This document shows positions 23,740 through 34,835 of a DNA stretch of 64,000 bases, piece after piece; the first letter of the stretch is position 1; every line of letters begins with the position of its first letter. Below the pieces are notes generated by a model that worked only from the letters and a program-made list of their open reading frames with translations, ran no database searches and had not been told where the DNA came from. This stretch comes from Dromiciops gliroides (taxonomy: Eukaryota; Chordata; Mammalia; Microbiotheria; Microbiotheriidae): assembly GCF_019393635.1 (NCBI RefSeq), contig NC_057864.1, positions 478,100,617 through 478,164,616 of the forward strand, written 5' to 3'. A program made the position numbers and the translations under genes.

Positions 23740-24700
23740 CAGTCAGCCAGCCACCATTTACTAAGCACCTACTATGTTCTAGGCACTATGCTAAGCAATA
23801 GGGATACAAAACAAAACAAAACAAAAGACAGTCCTGCCCTCAAGGAGTAAACAGTCTATTGGGGGAGATAACCTACAAACAAATATGTACAAACAAGAAG
23901 CAGGCAGGATAAACTGGAGATAATTAACAGAAGGAAGGCATTAGCACTAAGGAGGGCTAGGAAAGGCTTTCAGATTTTAGCAGAGACTTGAAGGAAGCCA
24001 ACAAAATCACAAGGTGGAGATGAGGAGAGAGAACATTCTGGGCATGGCATCTCACAGGCAGCAAAAAGTCATGGAGTATCTTGTTTAAAGAAGGGCAAGA
24101 AAGTCAGGGTGGATGGTGATGGGGTGGGGTGGGGGAGGAGCCAAGTATAAGAAGCCTGGAGGCCAAAGTAGACCAGGCTGGGGGCAGCTAGGTGGTCCAG
24201 TGGATAAAGCACCGGCCCTGGATTCAGGAGGACCTGAGTTCAAATTCGACTTCAGACACTTGACACTTACTAGCTGTGTGACCCTGGGCAAGTCATTTAA
24301 CCCTCATTGCCCATAAAAACAAAACAAAACAAAGTAGGCCGGGTTATGAAGGGGCTTTGAACTCCAAGCAGAGGGTTTTATATTTGAACCTGGAGGTGAG
24401 AGGGAGCCACTGGAATTTATGGAATAGGGGAATAACATAGTCAGACCAGTGCTTTAAGAAGATCAATTTAACAGTGGAGTGGGGAGAGACTTGATGCAGG
24501 GAGACCAACCAGCAGCTACCACAGTAATCAAGGACTGCATCAGAGTGGGGGCAGTGTCAGAGGAAAGAAGGAGGCATATTTGAGAGATGTTAAAGGTAGA
24601 ATCAACAGGACAAGGCAACAAATTAGGGACCAGAGAGTGAGGAGTCAAGGATGACACCTAGCTCAGGAACCTGGTGGTGTTCTCAAGAGTAATAGGAAAT
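23740..24700 (-). mobile_element. CR1-clade LINE 3' remnant, interrupted by SINEs
   Basis: Reads on the minus strand as a LINE 3' region: CATTTACTAAGCACCTACTA on the plus strand, then GGAAAGGCTTTCAG and, further on, GAGGTGAGAGGGAGCCACTG. The same sequence family recurs at 25290, 29380, 33715 and 61560. Confidence 0.7.
24181..24336 (+). mobile_element. CORE-SINE, subfamily B
   Basis: Inserted in the LINE remnant. Imperfect duplication AAAGTAGACCAGGCTG and AAAGTAGGCCGGGTT. Tail CAAAACAAAACAAAG. Confidence 0.9.
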
Positions 24701-24702
24701 TC

Positions 24703-24853
24703 GGCAGCTAGATGGTGCAGTGGATAAAACACCAGCCCTGGATTCAGGAGTACCTGAGTTCAAATCTGGCCTCAGACACTTAACACTTACTAGCTGTGTG
24801 ACCCTGGGCAAGTCACTTAACCCCAATTGCCTCACCAAAAAAAAAAAAAAAAG
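24703..24853 (+). mobile_element. CORE-SINE, subfamily A
   Basis: TSD AGAGTAATAGGAAATT on both sides (starting about 24687 and 24852). Confidence 0.94.
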
Positions 24854-24956
24854 AGTAATAGGAAATTTAGGAAGAGAGAAGGTTTGGGGGAGGGAAAGAT
24901 CATGAGTTCAGTTTTGCACATGTTGAATTTAAGATATCTGCAATAATTAAATTTGA

Positions 24957-25050
24957 GGGGGCAGCTAGGTGGTGCAGTGGATAGAGCACCGGCCCTGGAT
25001 TCAGAAGGACCTGAGTTAACCCCAATTACCTCACTAAAAAAAAATTTTTT
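24957..25050 (+). mobile_element. CORE-SINE with internal deletion
   Basis: The head through GGACCTGAGTT joins directly to AACCCCAATTACCTCACT, so about 65 internal bases are missing. TSD AATTAAATTTGAGG and AATTAAGTTTGAGG. Confidence 0.9.
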
Positions 25051-25144
25051 TTTAATTAAGTTTGAGGTGTCCAATAAGCAGTTGGAGATATAAAACTGGA
25101 GAAAGGTTAGAGCTGGATAAGTAGATTTAAGAGTCAATCAATAA

Positions 25145-25290
25145 GGGCAGCTAGTTGGCACAGTGGATAGAGCACCGGCCCTGGAGTCAGGAGTACCTGA
25201 GTTCAAATCTGGCCTCAGACACTTTACACTTACTAGCTGTGTGACCCTGGGCAAGTCACTTAACCCTAATTGCCTCACTAAAAAAAAAAA
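25145..25290 (+). mobile_element. CORE-SINE, subfamily A
   Basis: TSD GAGTCAATCAATAA on both sides (about 25131-25144 and 25291-25304). Confidence 0.95.
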
Positions 25291-26100
25291 GAGTCAATCA
25301 ATAAATAAACATTTATTAATTACCTACTCTATGCCAGGCTAAGTGCTAGGGTTACAAAAAGAGGCAAAAGACATTGGCTGCCCTCAAGGAGCTTACAATC
25401 TAATGGGAGAGGCCACAGGTAATCAAAAAGTTATATACACAGAATAAATAGTATTAATGAATAGAGGGAAGGCACTGGAATTAAGAGGGGTGGGTGAAGG
25501 CTTCCTGGGAAAAGGGGGATTTTAGTTGGTACTTAAAGGAATCCAGGGACATCAGAATCATGGGAGCGGATGAGATCGAGTGACATAGCATAGAAGGAGA
25601 GGAGAAAAGGGTGCAGGACAGAGCCCTGGAGGACTCCCCAAGTTTTCAGGTGTGACCCAGAGGAGGATCCTGCAAAGGAGACTGAAAAGGACCAATCAGA
25701 TTGGTAGGAGGAAAGCCCACAGTAGAGTAATTATCCTGGAAACCTAGAAAGGAGAGAGTTCCAAGGAGAAGAGGGTGATCTACCATGTTGTTGTTTATCT
25801 TTCATGACTTATAGATGACTTCAGGGTGATGTCATGAATTGCAGTGAATTGGATTGAAGTGAGGGAGGGCTGTGCAAGGTCACCAACCTCACTCACTCTC
25901 TCCTCCAGAGCCGTCTGGGTCTGGTGGCAAGATATATATCTGGATGACTGGAAATGGCCCCAGATGTTTAAGGCAATTGGGGTTAAGTGACTTGACCAGG
26001 GTCACACAGCTAGTAAGTGTCTGAGGTGAGAGTGAAGTCAGGTCCTCCCAACTCTCTATCCACTGTATCACCTAGCTGCCCAATCAACAATGTCAAAGGC
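25290..26100 (-). mobile_element. CR1-clade LINE remnant
   Basis: Plus strand shows AACATTTATTAATTACCTAC, AAGGAGCTTACAATCTAATG and then AGTGACATAGCATAGAAGGA and AGAGCCCTGGAGGACTC, matching in order the LINE at 6490-7960. Strongly decayed. Confidence 0.65.
25971..26081 (-). mobile_element. CORE-SINE, diverged and shortened
   Basis: GGCAATTGGGGTTAAGTGAC at one end, ATCACCTAGCTGCCC at the other, with a shortened middle. Confidence 0.85.
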
Positions 26101-26502
26101 TTCAGTGTAAGCTGTAGAACAGATGCCAATCTGCATTGGGAGAGGGGGCTTCTTCACCTGGAGTTCCTTACATCAATAAAATGCTGGGTCTAATAAAAAA
26201 AAAATGATCCAGGCCTTGTGCTAAGTGCTAGGGCTACAAAGACAAAAAAGGAAAGATTTTCTGCCCTCAGGGAGTTCACGGTCCACTGGGGAAAAACAAC
26301 ATGTGTGTAGAAAATTACATAGAAAAAATATATATGAAATTAAATACAAAGTATAAATGATGTATCTGATGGGCTAATGGAGAAAGACAGAGGCACCTCT
26401 TCTGTCCTGGGAGATCACTGAGAAGACATTAAATGGCCTCATGTCCCTGACTGGTTTAGCCACTTGGTACCCAAAGACTGAGGACTGGTCCACATTCTTT
26501 CT

Positions 26503-26666
26503 TTCTTTTTTTTTTTTTTTTTGCAGGGCAATGAGGGTTAAGTGACTTGCCCAGGGTCACACAGCTAGTAAGTGTCAAGTGTCTGAAGCCGGATTTGAAC
26601 CCAGGTACTCCTGAATCCAGGGCCGGTGCTTTATCCACTGCGCCATCTAGCTGCCCCCCCCCCCCA
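26503..26666 (-). mobile_element. CORE-SINE, subfamily B
   Basis: TSD CACATTCTTTCTT on both sides (about 26490 and 26667). Ends in a C-run of 12 at the head. Confidence 0.94.
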
Positions 26667-27514
26667 CATTCTTTCTTGACAATCCCTTCTAGCTTTGGGA
26701 TCAGGCTACAGCCGGAGCCCCACCCTTTCTCCTGGACACTGAAGTTTAACCCTCTTGCTAAGCTCTAGTTGGGGACAGGGTGGGGTGCTGGCCTGTTGAC
26801 CTATCCCGGCAGGGATATGGACTCAGGTACACTCAGCCCCAGCACTTCACAAAGGTGTGACTGTGTGTGTGGTTGGGGAAAGCCTTTCTGCCCCTCTCAA
26901 TCCTATTGTTTTCAGTGCAGGATTCTCTCCGTGTCCTTGCCTGCTCCCCAGGCAGAGGGTTCAAAGACAGGAGCTCAGTGTCCCAGAGACAGGCAGCGGT
27001 TGAATGATGGTGCCTTCTGGGAATGTGTGTGTGTGTGTGTATATGCATGTGAGTCATTCAATCAACAAGCATTTATTAAGCACTTACTATGAGCTAAGCT
27101 CTATGCAAAGGAGGAGAGGGGGATACAAAAAAAGGCCAATATCCCTGAAGGGTTCCTGTGAATGAGGGGGTGGGCAGCACGCAATGTTTCCTTCCACTGC
27201 CCTGGCCGTTGACTCTCTCTCCAGCTTCTCTGCACTCTTCCCTCCCTCCTCACAGCCCCAGTTTCTGCTCTCATTCATGCGGCTTCTTATTAAGACTCAG
27301 ACCTAATCAATAGCCTGGCTGCAAGCCCAAGATTTCATTAAGGGTTTTCACTGATTCCATCGTGTCATGTTGGAGGTGCAGCTGGAACGGTTCTGGCCTA
27401 AGCTTCTTTTTTCGGGGGGGGGGCAGTGAGGGGATAGGGAAGGAACAGGGATGAAGAAGGAAGGGCAGGCTTAGAATAGGGGCAACATTTTCCCCACAAA
27501 TTTGTAGATCCATA
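26667..27514. other. Unassigned, possible conserved stretch 27285-27415
   Basis: LINE tail at 27055-27170. The A/T-balanced repeat-free stretch at 27285-27415 stands out; no coding reading. Confidence 0.5.
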
Positions 27515-27790
27515 GTCTAGAGCTCAAAGGGATCTCAGAAGCCATTTAATCCAGCCACCTCATTATATCGGGAGGAAACTGAGGCCCGGAGAGGTTAAGT
27601 GATTAGGATTGTAGCCCTAGAGCTACAAGGGACCACAGAAACTTGATAATGTCTTCATTTTACAGACAAGAAAACTGAGGCCTGGGGAAGTGAAATAATT
27701 TGTTCAAGGTCACATAGGTAAATATGGGTCAGAAATGGGATTTGAACCCAGGTTTTCTCACACTAGATCCCAGGTAAAACTAGGAGTTCC
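27515..27790 (-). mobile_element. Two MIR copies in tandem
   Basis: GGAGGAAACTGAGGCCCGGA at 27570 and TTTTACAGACAAGAAAACTG at 27658 mark two reverse MIRs. Confidence 0.7.
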
Positions 27791-27854
27791 CTGGGGTATA
27801 ATGTTCTCTTCAGACCCTCACAGAATGGTGAGGTGGAAAGAGCCTTGGTTTGGT

Positions 27855-28215
27855 AGGCTAATACAAGCTTGTTGATTGAGTCGGAAGACCCGGGTTTTTC
27901 AAATTTTCAAGAAGAAAAATAAGAGAGACTCTTCAAACTATAGGCTGGTGAATTTGATTTCAATCCTGGCAAATTTTTAGGATGAATCATTAAAGAGCTG
28001 GTTTGTAAAACCTTGGAAACGGAAGCAGTGGTCACTGAAAGCCACCATGGGTCCATTAAGAACAAGCCATATCAGACTAATCTCACTCCCCACCCCCACC
28101 CCTGCTTTTTGACAATATTACTAGGCTATTGAACAAAAGGGATGCCAGAAACATCATAAAGCTAGAATCTGGCAAGGCACTGACAGAGTCTCCCCAACAT
28201 CCTTGTAACCAGTTC
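27855..28215 (+). mobile_element. CR1/L3-type LINE fragment
   Basis: CAGACTAATCTCACTCCCC and CTTTTTGACAATATTACTAG, and the ending GAATCATAACTTGGCTGATT, match the CR1/L3 coding region as I know it from mammals. Confidence 0.6.
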
Positions 28216-28349
28216 AGTGAGGTGGAATCATAACTTGGCTGATTGCCAGGCAAGGCACCTGCATGTATACCCTAACCAGAGAGCCTCAGAAATAACAGTG
28301 CCCCTAAGCCTACCAGCCCTACTCTTAGCTCAGATCCAGCAGCTATTTT

Positions 28350-28540
28350 GTTTTGTTTTGTTTGTTTTTGGTTTTTTTTTGTTTTGTTTTGTGTGGGTTT
28401 TTTTGCAGGGCAATGAAGGTTAAGTGACTTGCCCAGGGTCACACAGCTAGTAAGTGTCAAGTGTCTGAAGCTGGATTTGAACTCAGGTCCTCCTGAATCC
28501 ACAGCCGGTGCTTTAGCCACTGTGCCACCAAGCTGCCCCC
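28350..28540 (-). mobile_element. CORE-SINE, subfamily B, long GTTT-type tail
   Basis: TSD CCAGCAGCTATTTTG and CCAGCAGCTATTCTGG. The tail is a 60-base TTTTG-type run. Confidence 0.93.
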
Positions 28541-28799
28541 TCCAGCAGCTATTCTGGCCACTTGGAAGCTGTCCAGAAAATCTCAGGACTCTCTGGAATT
28601 TGGCACCCATGTCCTGTAGGAGCTTACATTCTAATGGGGGAAACAACATGAAATTATATACAAAATGCAGTTATTTCTTAGAGGAGGGCACTAGCATCTG
28701 AGGGCTGGGTAGGGATTGGAAAAGATGAGCTTTAAGGTCCTTTCTAGCTCTGACATGCTGTCTACCATAAGTCCTCCAAGCTCTTACTATCTTTCCATG

Positions 28800-28995
28800 T
28801 TCTCTGTGAATCATAGTATGATAGATCTATCTAGAGTTGGAAGGAACCCCAGAGGCCGTGTAGACCAACCCTTTCATTTTACAGATGAGGAAACTAAGAC
28901 CTTGGGAGGCTAAGTGACTTGCCCAACATCACATAAATAGTAAATGTGAGTGGCAGAATTTGAACCCAGGTTCTCCGTACTCTCAAAACTCTAAT
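28800..28995 (-). mobile_element. MIR
   Basis: TTTTACAGATGAGGAAACTA and GAATTTGAACCCAGGTTCTC. Confidence 0.75.
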
Positions 28996-29379
28996 ACAAG
29001 TAACAAAGTCTGTTGAGTCTTTGAGAAGAAAGGAATAGTCTGGTGACTAGGGAGGTCTTCAGAAGGATACTGTGTGCCTCAAGCTTTCCCTAAAATGCTT
29101 ACTGTTTGTAGGATAATCAGAGACCTTGAATGAGACTGGGAGGACCCCTCCCCCAAATTTCGGCTTCTTCCTTTTGAGCTTTTGCTCATTCTCCCAAGAT
29201 TGTCCTTTCTCACTTGAGAGTAGGGGTGATTTTGTCCTTTGTACCTCATCTCATATACGGTGAAGACCGAGACATCTCAAAGTGAACATGTCTAAAAGAA
29301 AACATATATTTACCACCTAAAACTGCCCCCTCCTCCCAATTTCCCTATTTCTGTCAAGGGCAACACTATTATCTCAGTC

Positions 29380-29880
29380 TCTCAGGTTCAATCAATCAAT
29401 AAAACCGTTCAGTACTTTCTAGTACAAGGCATAAGTTTTGGGTATTCAAAAAGAGGCAAAGGACAGTCCCTGCCTTCAAGGAGCTTACAGTCTAATGGGG
29501 GAGACGTGCAAGCAGATATATACAAAAAAAGCTATCTACAGGATAGATAGGAAATAATTAATAGAGGGAAGGCACTGGAATTTAGATGGGTTGGGGAAGG
29601 CTTCTTGTAGAAGGTGGGACTTTAGTTGGGACTTAAAAGAAGCCAAGGAGGTCAGTAGTGGGAGTGAATGAGGGAGAACCTTCCAGGCAAGGATAAATGC
29701 CTGGAGCCCAGATATTGTTTGTGGAGCAGCAAGGAGGTCAGTGTCACTGGATCAAAGAGTATATGTTGGGGAGTAAGGTGCAAGAAGACTGGAAAGGTAG
29801 GAGGAAGCTAGGTTATAAAGGGCTTTGAATGCCAAACAGAACATTTTGTATTTGATCCCGTCGTCTTTGATTTTTATTCA
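29380..29880 (-). mobile_element. CR1-clade LINE 3' remnant
   Basis: CAAGGAGCTTACAGTCTAAT, GCACTGGAATTTAGATGGGT and AGGCTTCTTGTAGAAGGTGG recur in the same order as in other copies in this window. Confidence 0.7.
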
Positions 29881-30325
29881 CCCCGACCCCGAACTTCAAA
29901 TCCAATTAGCTGTCTCCACCTTCTAGAAGGTTATCAAAATAACCTTCCGAAAGTACAACTCTGAACATGCTACTCTACTCAATAATCTTTAGTGCTCTCA
30001 CCCCCCTCGTCAGATATTACCCATTACTCCCTTTCTCATTGTGCATTCCAGCCAAACCAGCCCATTTGCTGTTCCCCAAACTTGGCATTACATCTCCTAC
30101 TTGCCTTTGTTTTGGCATTTTTGCTTAGCTAAGTGCTTGGCACATAGTAAGTGATTAATAAATGCTCATTCATCCAGTCATTCACTCACTTCCTTGCCTT
30201 TTTTACAGGCTGCCCTGAATGCTTGGGATGCACTTTTTATTTCCTACTCTCAGAACCTTTCAATTCTTTCCACGGTCATCTTAGGTGACACTTGCTATGG
30301 GAGTTTTTTTCTTCTTTTTTTAACC

Positions 30326-30540
30326 TCTTCTCTTCTCCTCTCCTCTCCTCCCCTCTCCTCTCCTCCCCTCCCCTCTCCTCTCCTCCCCTCCCCTCCCCTC
30401 CCCTCCCCTCCCCTCCCCTCCCCTCCCCTCCCCTCCCCTCTCCTCCCCTCTCCCCTCCCCTCCCCTCCCCTCCCCTCCCTCCCCTCCCCTCCCCTCCCTC
30501 CTCTCCTCTCCTCTCCTTTCCTTTCCTTTCCTTTTTTTTT
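30326..30540. repeat. (CCCCT)n tract, G4-forming strand on minus
   Basis: More than 30 CTCCC/CCCCT units, ending in CTTTC units. The minus strand is runs of GGGG separated by A or AG. Confidence 0.97.
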
Positions 30541-30608
30541 CCCAGAAAGGACCTGGGACTTCTACAGATTAGCAACTGCTTACAATTTATAGTCTTAAAG
30601 AAGTACCT

Positions 30609-31163
30609 AATGATCAACTATGATAGACCTGACTCTTCTCAGCAATACGAATGATCCAAGATAATTCCAAAGGACTCATGATGGAAAATGCTCTCCACAT
30701 CCAGAAAAAAAGAACTGTGAATCAGGATGCAGATTGAACCATACTATTTCTATTTTTTTTTGAGGTTTTCCCCTTTTGTTCTGATTCTTCTTTCACTACA
30801 TGACTAATGCAGAACTATGTTTAATGTGATTGTACATAAATAACCTATATCAGATTGTTTTCTGTCTTGGGGAGGGGGGAGGGAAGGGAGGGAGGGAGAA
30901 AAATTTGGAACTAGAAATCTTATAAAAACAAATGCTAAGGAGCAGCTAGGTGGCGCAGTGGATAGAGCACGGGCCCTGGATTCAGGAGGACCTGAGTTCA
31001 AAACTGGCCTCAGACACTTAACACTTACTAGGTGTGTGACCCTGGACAAGTCACTTAACCCCAAATGCCTCACCAAAAAACAAACAAACAACAACAACAA
31101 AAAATGTTAAAAACTATCTTTACATGTAACTGGAAAATAATAAAATACTTTTATGATTTAAAA
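30609..31163 (+). mobile_element. RTE-like non-autonomous element with nested SINE
   Basis: AATGATCAACTATGATAGAC opens the element; AACTATCTTTACATGTAACT and AAAATAATAAAATAC close it. The flanking AAAGAAGTACCT occurs at about 30597-30608 and again at about 31164-31175, a target duplication. The family is familiar from marsupial genomes (RTE-associated), but I do not assign a name. Confidence 0.75.
30941..31092 (+). mobile_element. CORE-SINE, subfamily A, nested
   Basis: Inserted in the 3' part of the RTE-like element; host sequence AAATGCTAA before and AAATGTTAA after look like an imperfect TSD. Confidence 0.88.
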
Positions 31164-31424
31164 AAAGAAGTACCTGGGAAACTGAGAGATCGTGACTTGC
31201 CCAGGGTCACAGCACACAGCATGGGTCAGAGCACACAGTGCCTGATATGTAGTAGATGATTAACAAATACTTATTGAATTGAATTGAGGGAGTAATGAGC
31301 TAGGGCAGATGAATATACTTGCTGTATTTATTTTGCACATCATTTATATACACAGTGCTTGTGGACAAGAGTCCAGGTTTTACTGATTCTGTGACTGGCT
31401 CTATCTTCTAGGGCTTCCTTTATA

Positions 31425-31695
31425 ACAATAACTAACATTTATACAGCACTCCCTCTGTGCCAGGCACTGTGCTAAGTGCTTTAAACATGATTTCATTTTA
31501 TTCTCACAACAACTTTGAGAGGTAGATGCTAGTATTATCCTTATTTTTTATACATAAGGAAACAGGCAAACAGAGGTTAAGTGACTTGCCCAGGGTCACA
31601 CAGCTACTAAGTGTCAAGTGTCTGAGGTCAGATTTGAACTCAGGTCCTCCTGACTTCAGGGCCGATGCTTTATCCACTATGCCATCTAGCTGCCC
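31425..31695 (-). mobile_element. Full MIR/CORE-SINE with 3' extension
   Basis: Starts with TAACATTTATACAGCACTCC and GTGCCAGGCACTGTGCTAAG, then reverse CORE box and ATGCCATCTAGCTGCCC head. Confidence 0.85.
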
Positions 31696-32739
31696 TATCC
31701 CTTGAGAGCACACACAGCTCTCCTCACCCCATAGCTTCACAACCAGTGGAAGAGTGCAAGGGACGGGATCCATTATTATGCCTTTGTTCAAACAGAGAAA
31801 CAGTCTAAGTGACTTGTCTGAAATTAGTGATGGGTCCTGTCTGGGCATCAGGGGCCCCTTGGTATGCCAGCTGTACCCAGAGAGCTGCCACAAAAGACAG
31901 CTCCTGAGGGGGCTCTTGGGGTGCCAGACAGAGTATTATCTCTAAGGTGGGGGTTGGGCACAGGGATACAGTCTCATTGAGTCTTTGGTCTCTGCTGTGT
32001 GTACCTTGATGTTGCAAGCACTCTCCCCAGGGCTCTCTGGGACTGAATGGGGAAGGGGATAGGGGATGGGAACTGGGGAGTGAAGCTCTAGGCAAGAGGA
32101 GAGATCATGACATTCTAGAGTGCCCCAGGTCCATGGAGGGATCTCTGAGCTGAAGGAAAATGATTCTAATAAAGAAAAGCTTACTGTGATTCTCTTATGT
32201 TGCCAGAAGGATGCTCTCCTTCTTCTCAGGGTGGCCTGGCCTGTAACCATGGAAACCAATGAACTCCCCAGCTGGGGCCTGATTGTCTAGGCTGGCATCT
32301 GGCCTCCTTCCCCAGCCCCCATCGCCTTCTCCCTGGCCCCCATTCATTGCTATGCCGGTCCCCACCCCCTGCACCATGCACCAAAACTCTTTCAACCCAG
32401 GGAGTATTGGCAATTTGGGACTCCCTGCATCCTCAGCAAGTCAAGTTCACCCCACGTGGGGGGAAGCAGCCATATTTAGACCCCGGAAAGCAGGGTCCAA
32501 GTCTCTCTTCCTGATACTACATGAAGAGCAGAGCAGGACCTGAGACCATGTAGGGCGATCCTCATCCTTTACAGAGGAGGAAACAGGCTCTGAGAACTGG
32601 GATTTGAACCCACACCCTCTGTCTCCAAATCCAATGATACTACCACTGTACGAGATTGTATTTCACCCTTTTGAGCTTGACATTATCCTCCCTCAGCTCT
32701 TCTTGCAAAATACAAATATCCCTAGGACGAGTGTGGTGG

Positions 32740-32742
<3 letters not shown>

Positions 32743-32777
<35 letters not shown>
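32743..32777. repeat. (GA)n microsatellite
   Basis: About 17 GA units. Confidence 0.97.
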
Positions 32778-32784
<7 letters not shown>

Positions 32785-33714
32785 ACTCGTAGTTAGGAAG
32801 TCCCACACCTGATCCGTACTAGCTATGTCACCAAGGGTAATTCACTTTTGTCTTCTGAGCCCCTGTTCCCTCATCTGAAAAATGGGCATAATCCTGAAGT
32901 ACCTACTTCATAATGGGCTTGCCTGGAGTCTCCAAGAGTCTCAAGGGAGATAATCTACATAAAGCGCAGGGTAAATGCCGGTCTTTATTAGAGAACACTG
33001 CACTCTGGGAGGGAGCTTAGAGGCCACAGACTTCAGCCTCCTCATTTTGCTGAGAAGGAAACTGAGGCCCAGAGATGAAGAGCGGCTCGCTTGGGATGCC
33101 AAAGCAAGTTGGAGGCAGAGTTGGGACAAGACCGACTCCTGGCTTTGGGCGCTTTCCCCTGGGAACCTGTTTTCAGAGATTCTCCTTGGAGGTCAGATGA
33201 GGACAGCGACTGGTCTGAAGGAAGGGGGGATGTGGAAGGGGAAAGGGAGCCCCCTGGCCGCACAGTGTGCCCTGCCTGACCTGGGGCAGCTTCCATCTAA
33301 AGCCTCTGCCTCCCTTCCCCGGAGCACTGATGCAGGAGTCAGCCTCCATTGGAATCCCAGTCCTGCTATTGACTAACTGGGACTCTCATCCATCCACTTG
33401 ACCTCAGTTTCCTTCTCTCTGTGCACCGCCTGGGGGACCCTGGACCACCTCTGTAGGGTCCCGTGTGTTTTAGCCTAGGGCTGAAGGGCTTGGCTTTACA
33501 ATTGGGAAGCAAAGCCTGATTGGTCCCCTGTTTCCCTCTCATCCCTCAAAGTCCCCCACTCTGGTGGCGGTTGGTCGGGGAGGGAATGTTTTGTTATCCT
33601 AAGCTCTAACCCTTCAGCACTGAGTCACAACACACACAGCCAGCTAGAAGCAGCAGGCGATCCCACAGACTGGGGAGAGGATGAGGAGAAGGGCTCCCAT
33701 ATTTGCCCCATTTC

Positions 33715-34035
33715 ATTCAGTTAGTCAGTCAATAAACATTGATTAAGTGCCTACTATGTGCTAAGTAAATGCCAGGGATACCAAGAATGGTGGAAGGCAG
33801 GCCCCACCCTCAGGGAGCTTGAGGTCTGATGGGAGAGACAACATGCAAACAAAGACGCAAAGACTGGAGGGAAGGCACTGGAAATAAGAGGGTCGGGGAA
33901 GGCTCCCCACAGAAGGTGAGATTTGAGCTGAGCTCAGCAGTGGGAGCTGAGGAGGGAGACCCTTACGGGCAGGGGGCCAGGGTTGGAGATAGCCAGGAGG
34001 CCAGAGGCGCTGGATGAAGAGTGTGGGAGATGCGT
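33715..34035 (-). mobile_element. CR1-clade LINE 3' remnant
   Basis: CAATAAACATTGATTAAGTG, GGCACTGGAAATAAGAGGGT and GCTGGATGAAGAGTGTGGGA follow the order of other copies. Confidence 0.65.
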
Positions 34036-34679
34036 ATAAGGTGTCTGAAACCAGATGACCTCCGAGGCTCCCTGCTGGGGATTCTGGATCACTGGGTGAG
34101 GCTCAGACAATGGTTCCAGACACAGGCTTCACAGTGCTGCTATTACAGAAGCTGATTGGGCTCACCCTCTCCCCAGGTAGACCAAAGGCCTTCCTGGCAC
34201 TGAGAAAGGGAGGACAGGTGTGGGGATTATTTCTGAGCACAGAGGAGGGGAGGATTCTTATGTCTCTCCACCCTCCTTCTCTTTCTCTCCAACCCCTCTC
34301 CTCCCCCTGACTCATAAGGATAAGAATAGCTTTGGGATTTTATCTCAGTCCTCGGCTCCTTTAGAACCCAGGGGAAGCTTTCGTGTATTTTCACACTTCA
34401 TCTTGGAGAAAGAGGCAGTGTGAGGCAGGGTGACACAGGGGATAGTCAGTTTTCAAAAGACGAGGGTCCAAGTCTTATCTCTGACCCATCTTAAAGGCAA
34501 GTCCCTTAACCTTTCAGTGGCCCAGGCTCCTCTCCAGGGCCCTAGAGGCAGCCCAGAGTACCTGGGGATAGAGCCCTGTGCATCCCACTATAGACCTCAG
34601 AACAGGGACTGTCTCTTACCTTCCTTTGTGGCATAGAGTCTCAAATAGAGTAGGAGCTTAATAAATGCTTGTCTGAGTG

Positions 34680-34835
34680 ACTGACAAGGAGTCAGGAAGA
34701 CTCGAGTCTTAATCTTGCCTCAGATATTTACTCATGTGTGACCCTACCTCTGTACCTCAGTTTCCTCATCTGTAAAATGAGGCGGTTAGACTCAATGACC
34801 AGTTCCAAAATCTATATTCTCATCTAAGCTGTAGA
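34680..34835 (+). mobile_element. MIR
   Basis: GGAGTCAGGAAGACTCGAGT, then CCTCAGTTTCCTCATCTGTA. Confidence 0.75.

Noticed and set aside
30194..30654. Pro/Leu/Ser repeat frames on both strands
   Set aside because: Translation of the CCCCT array.
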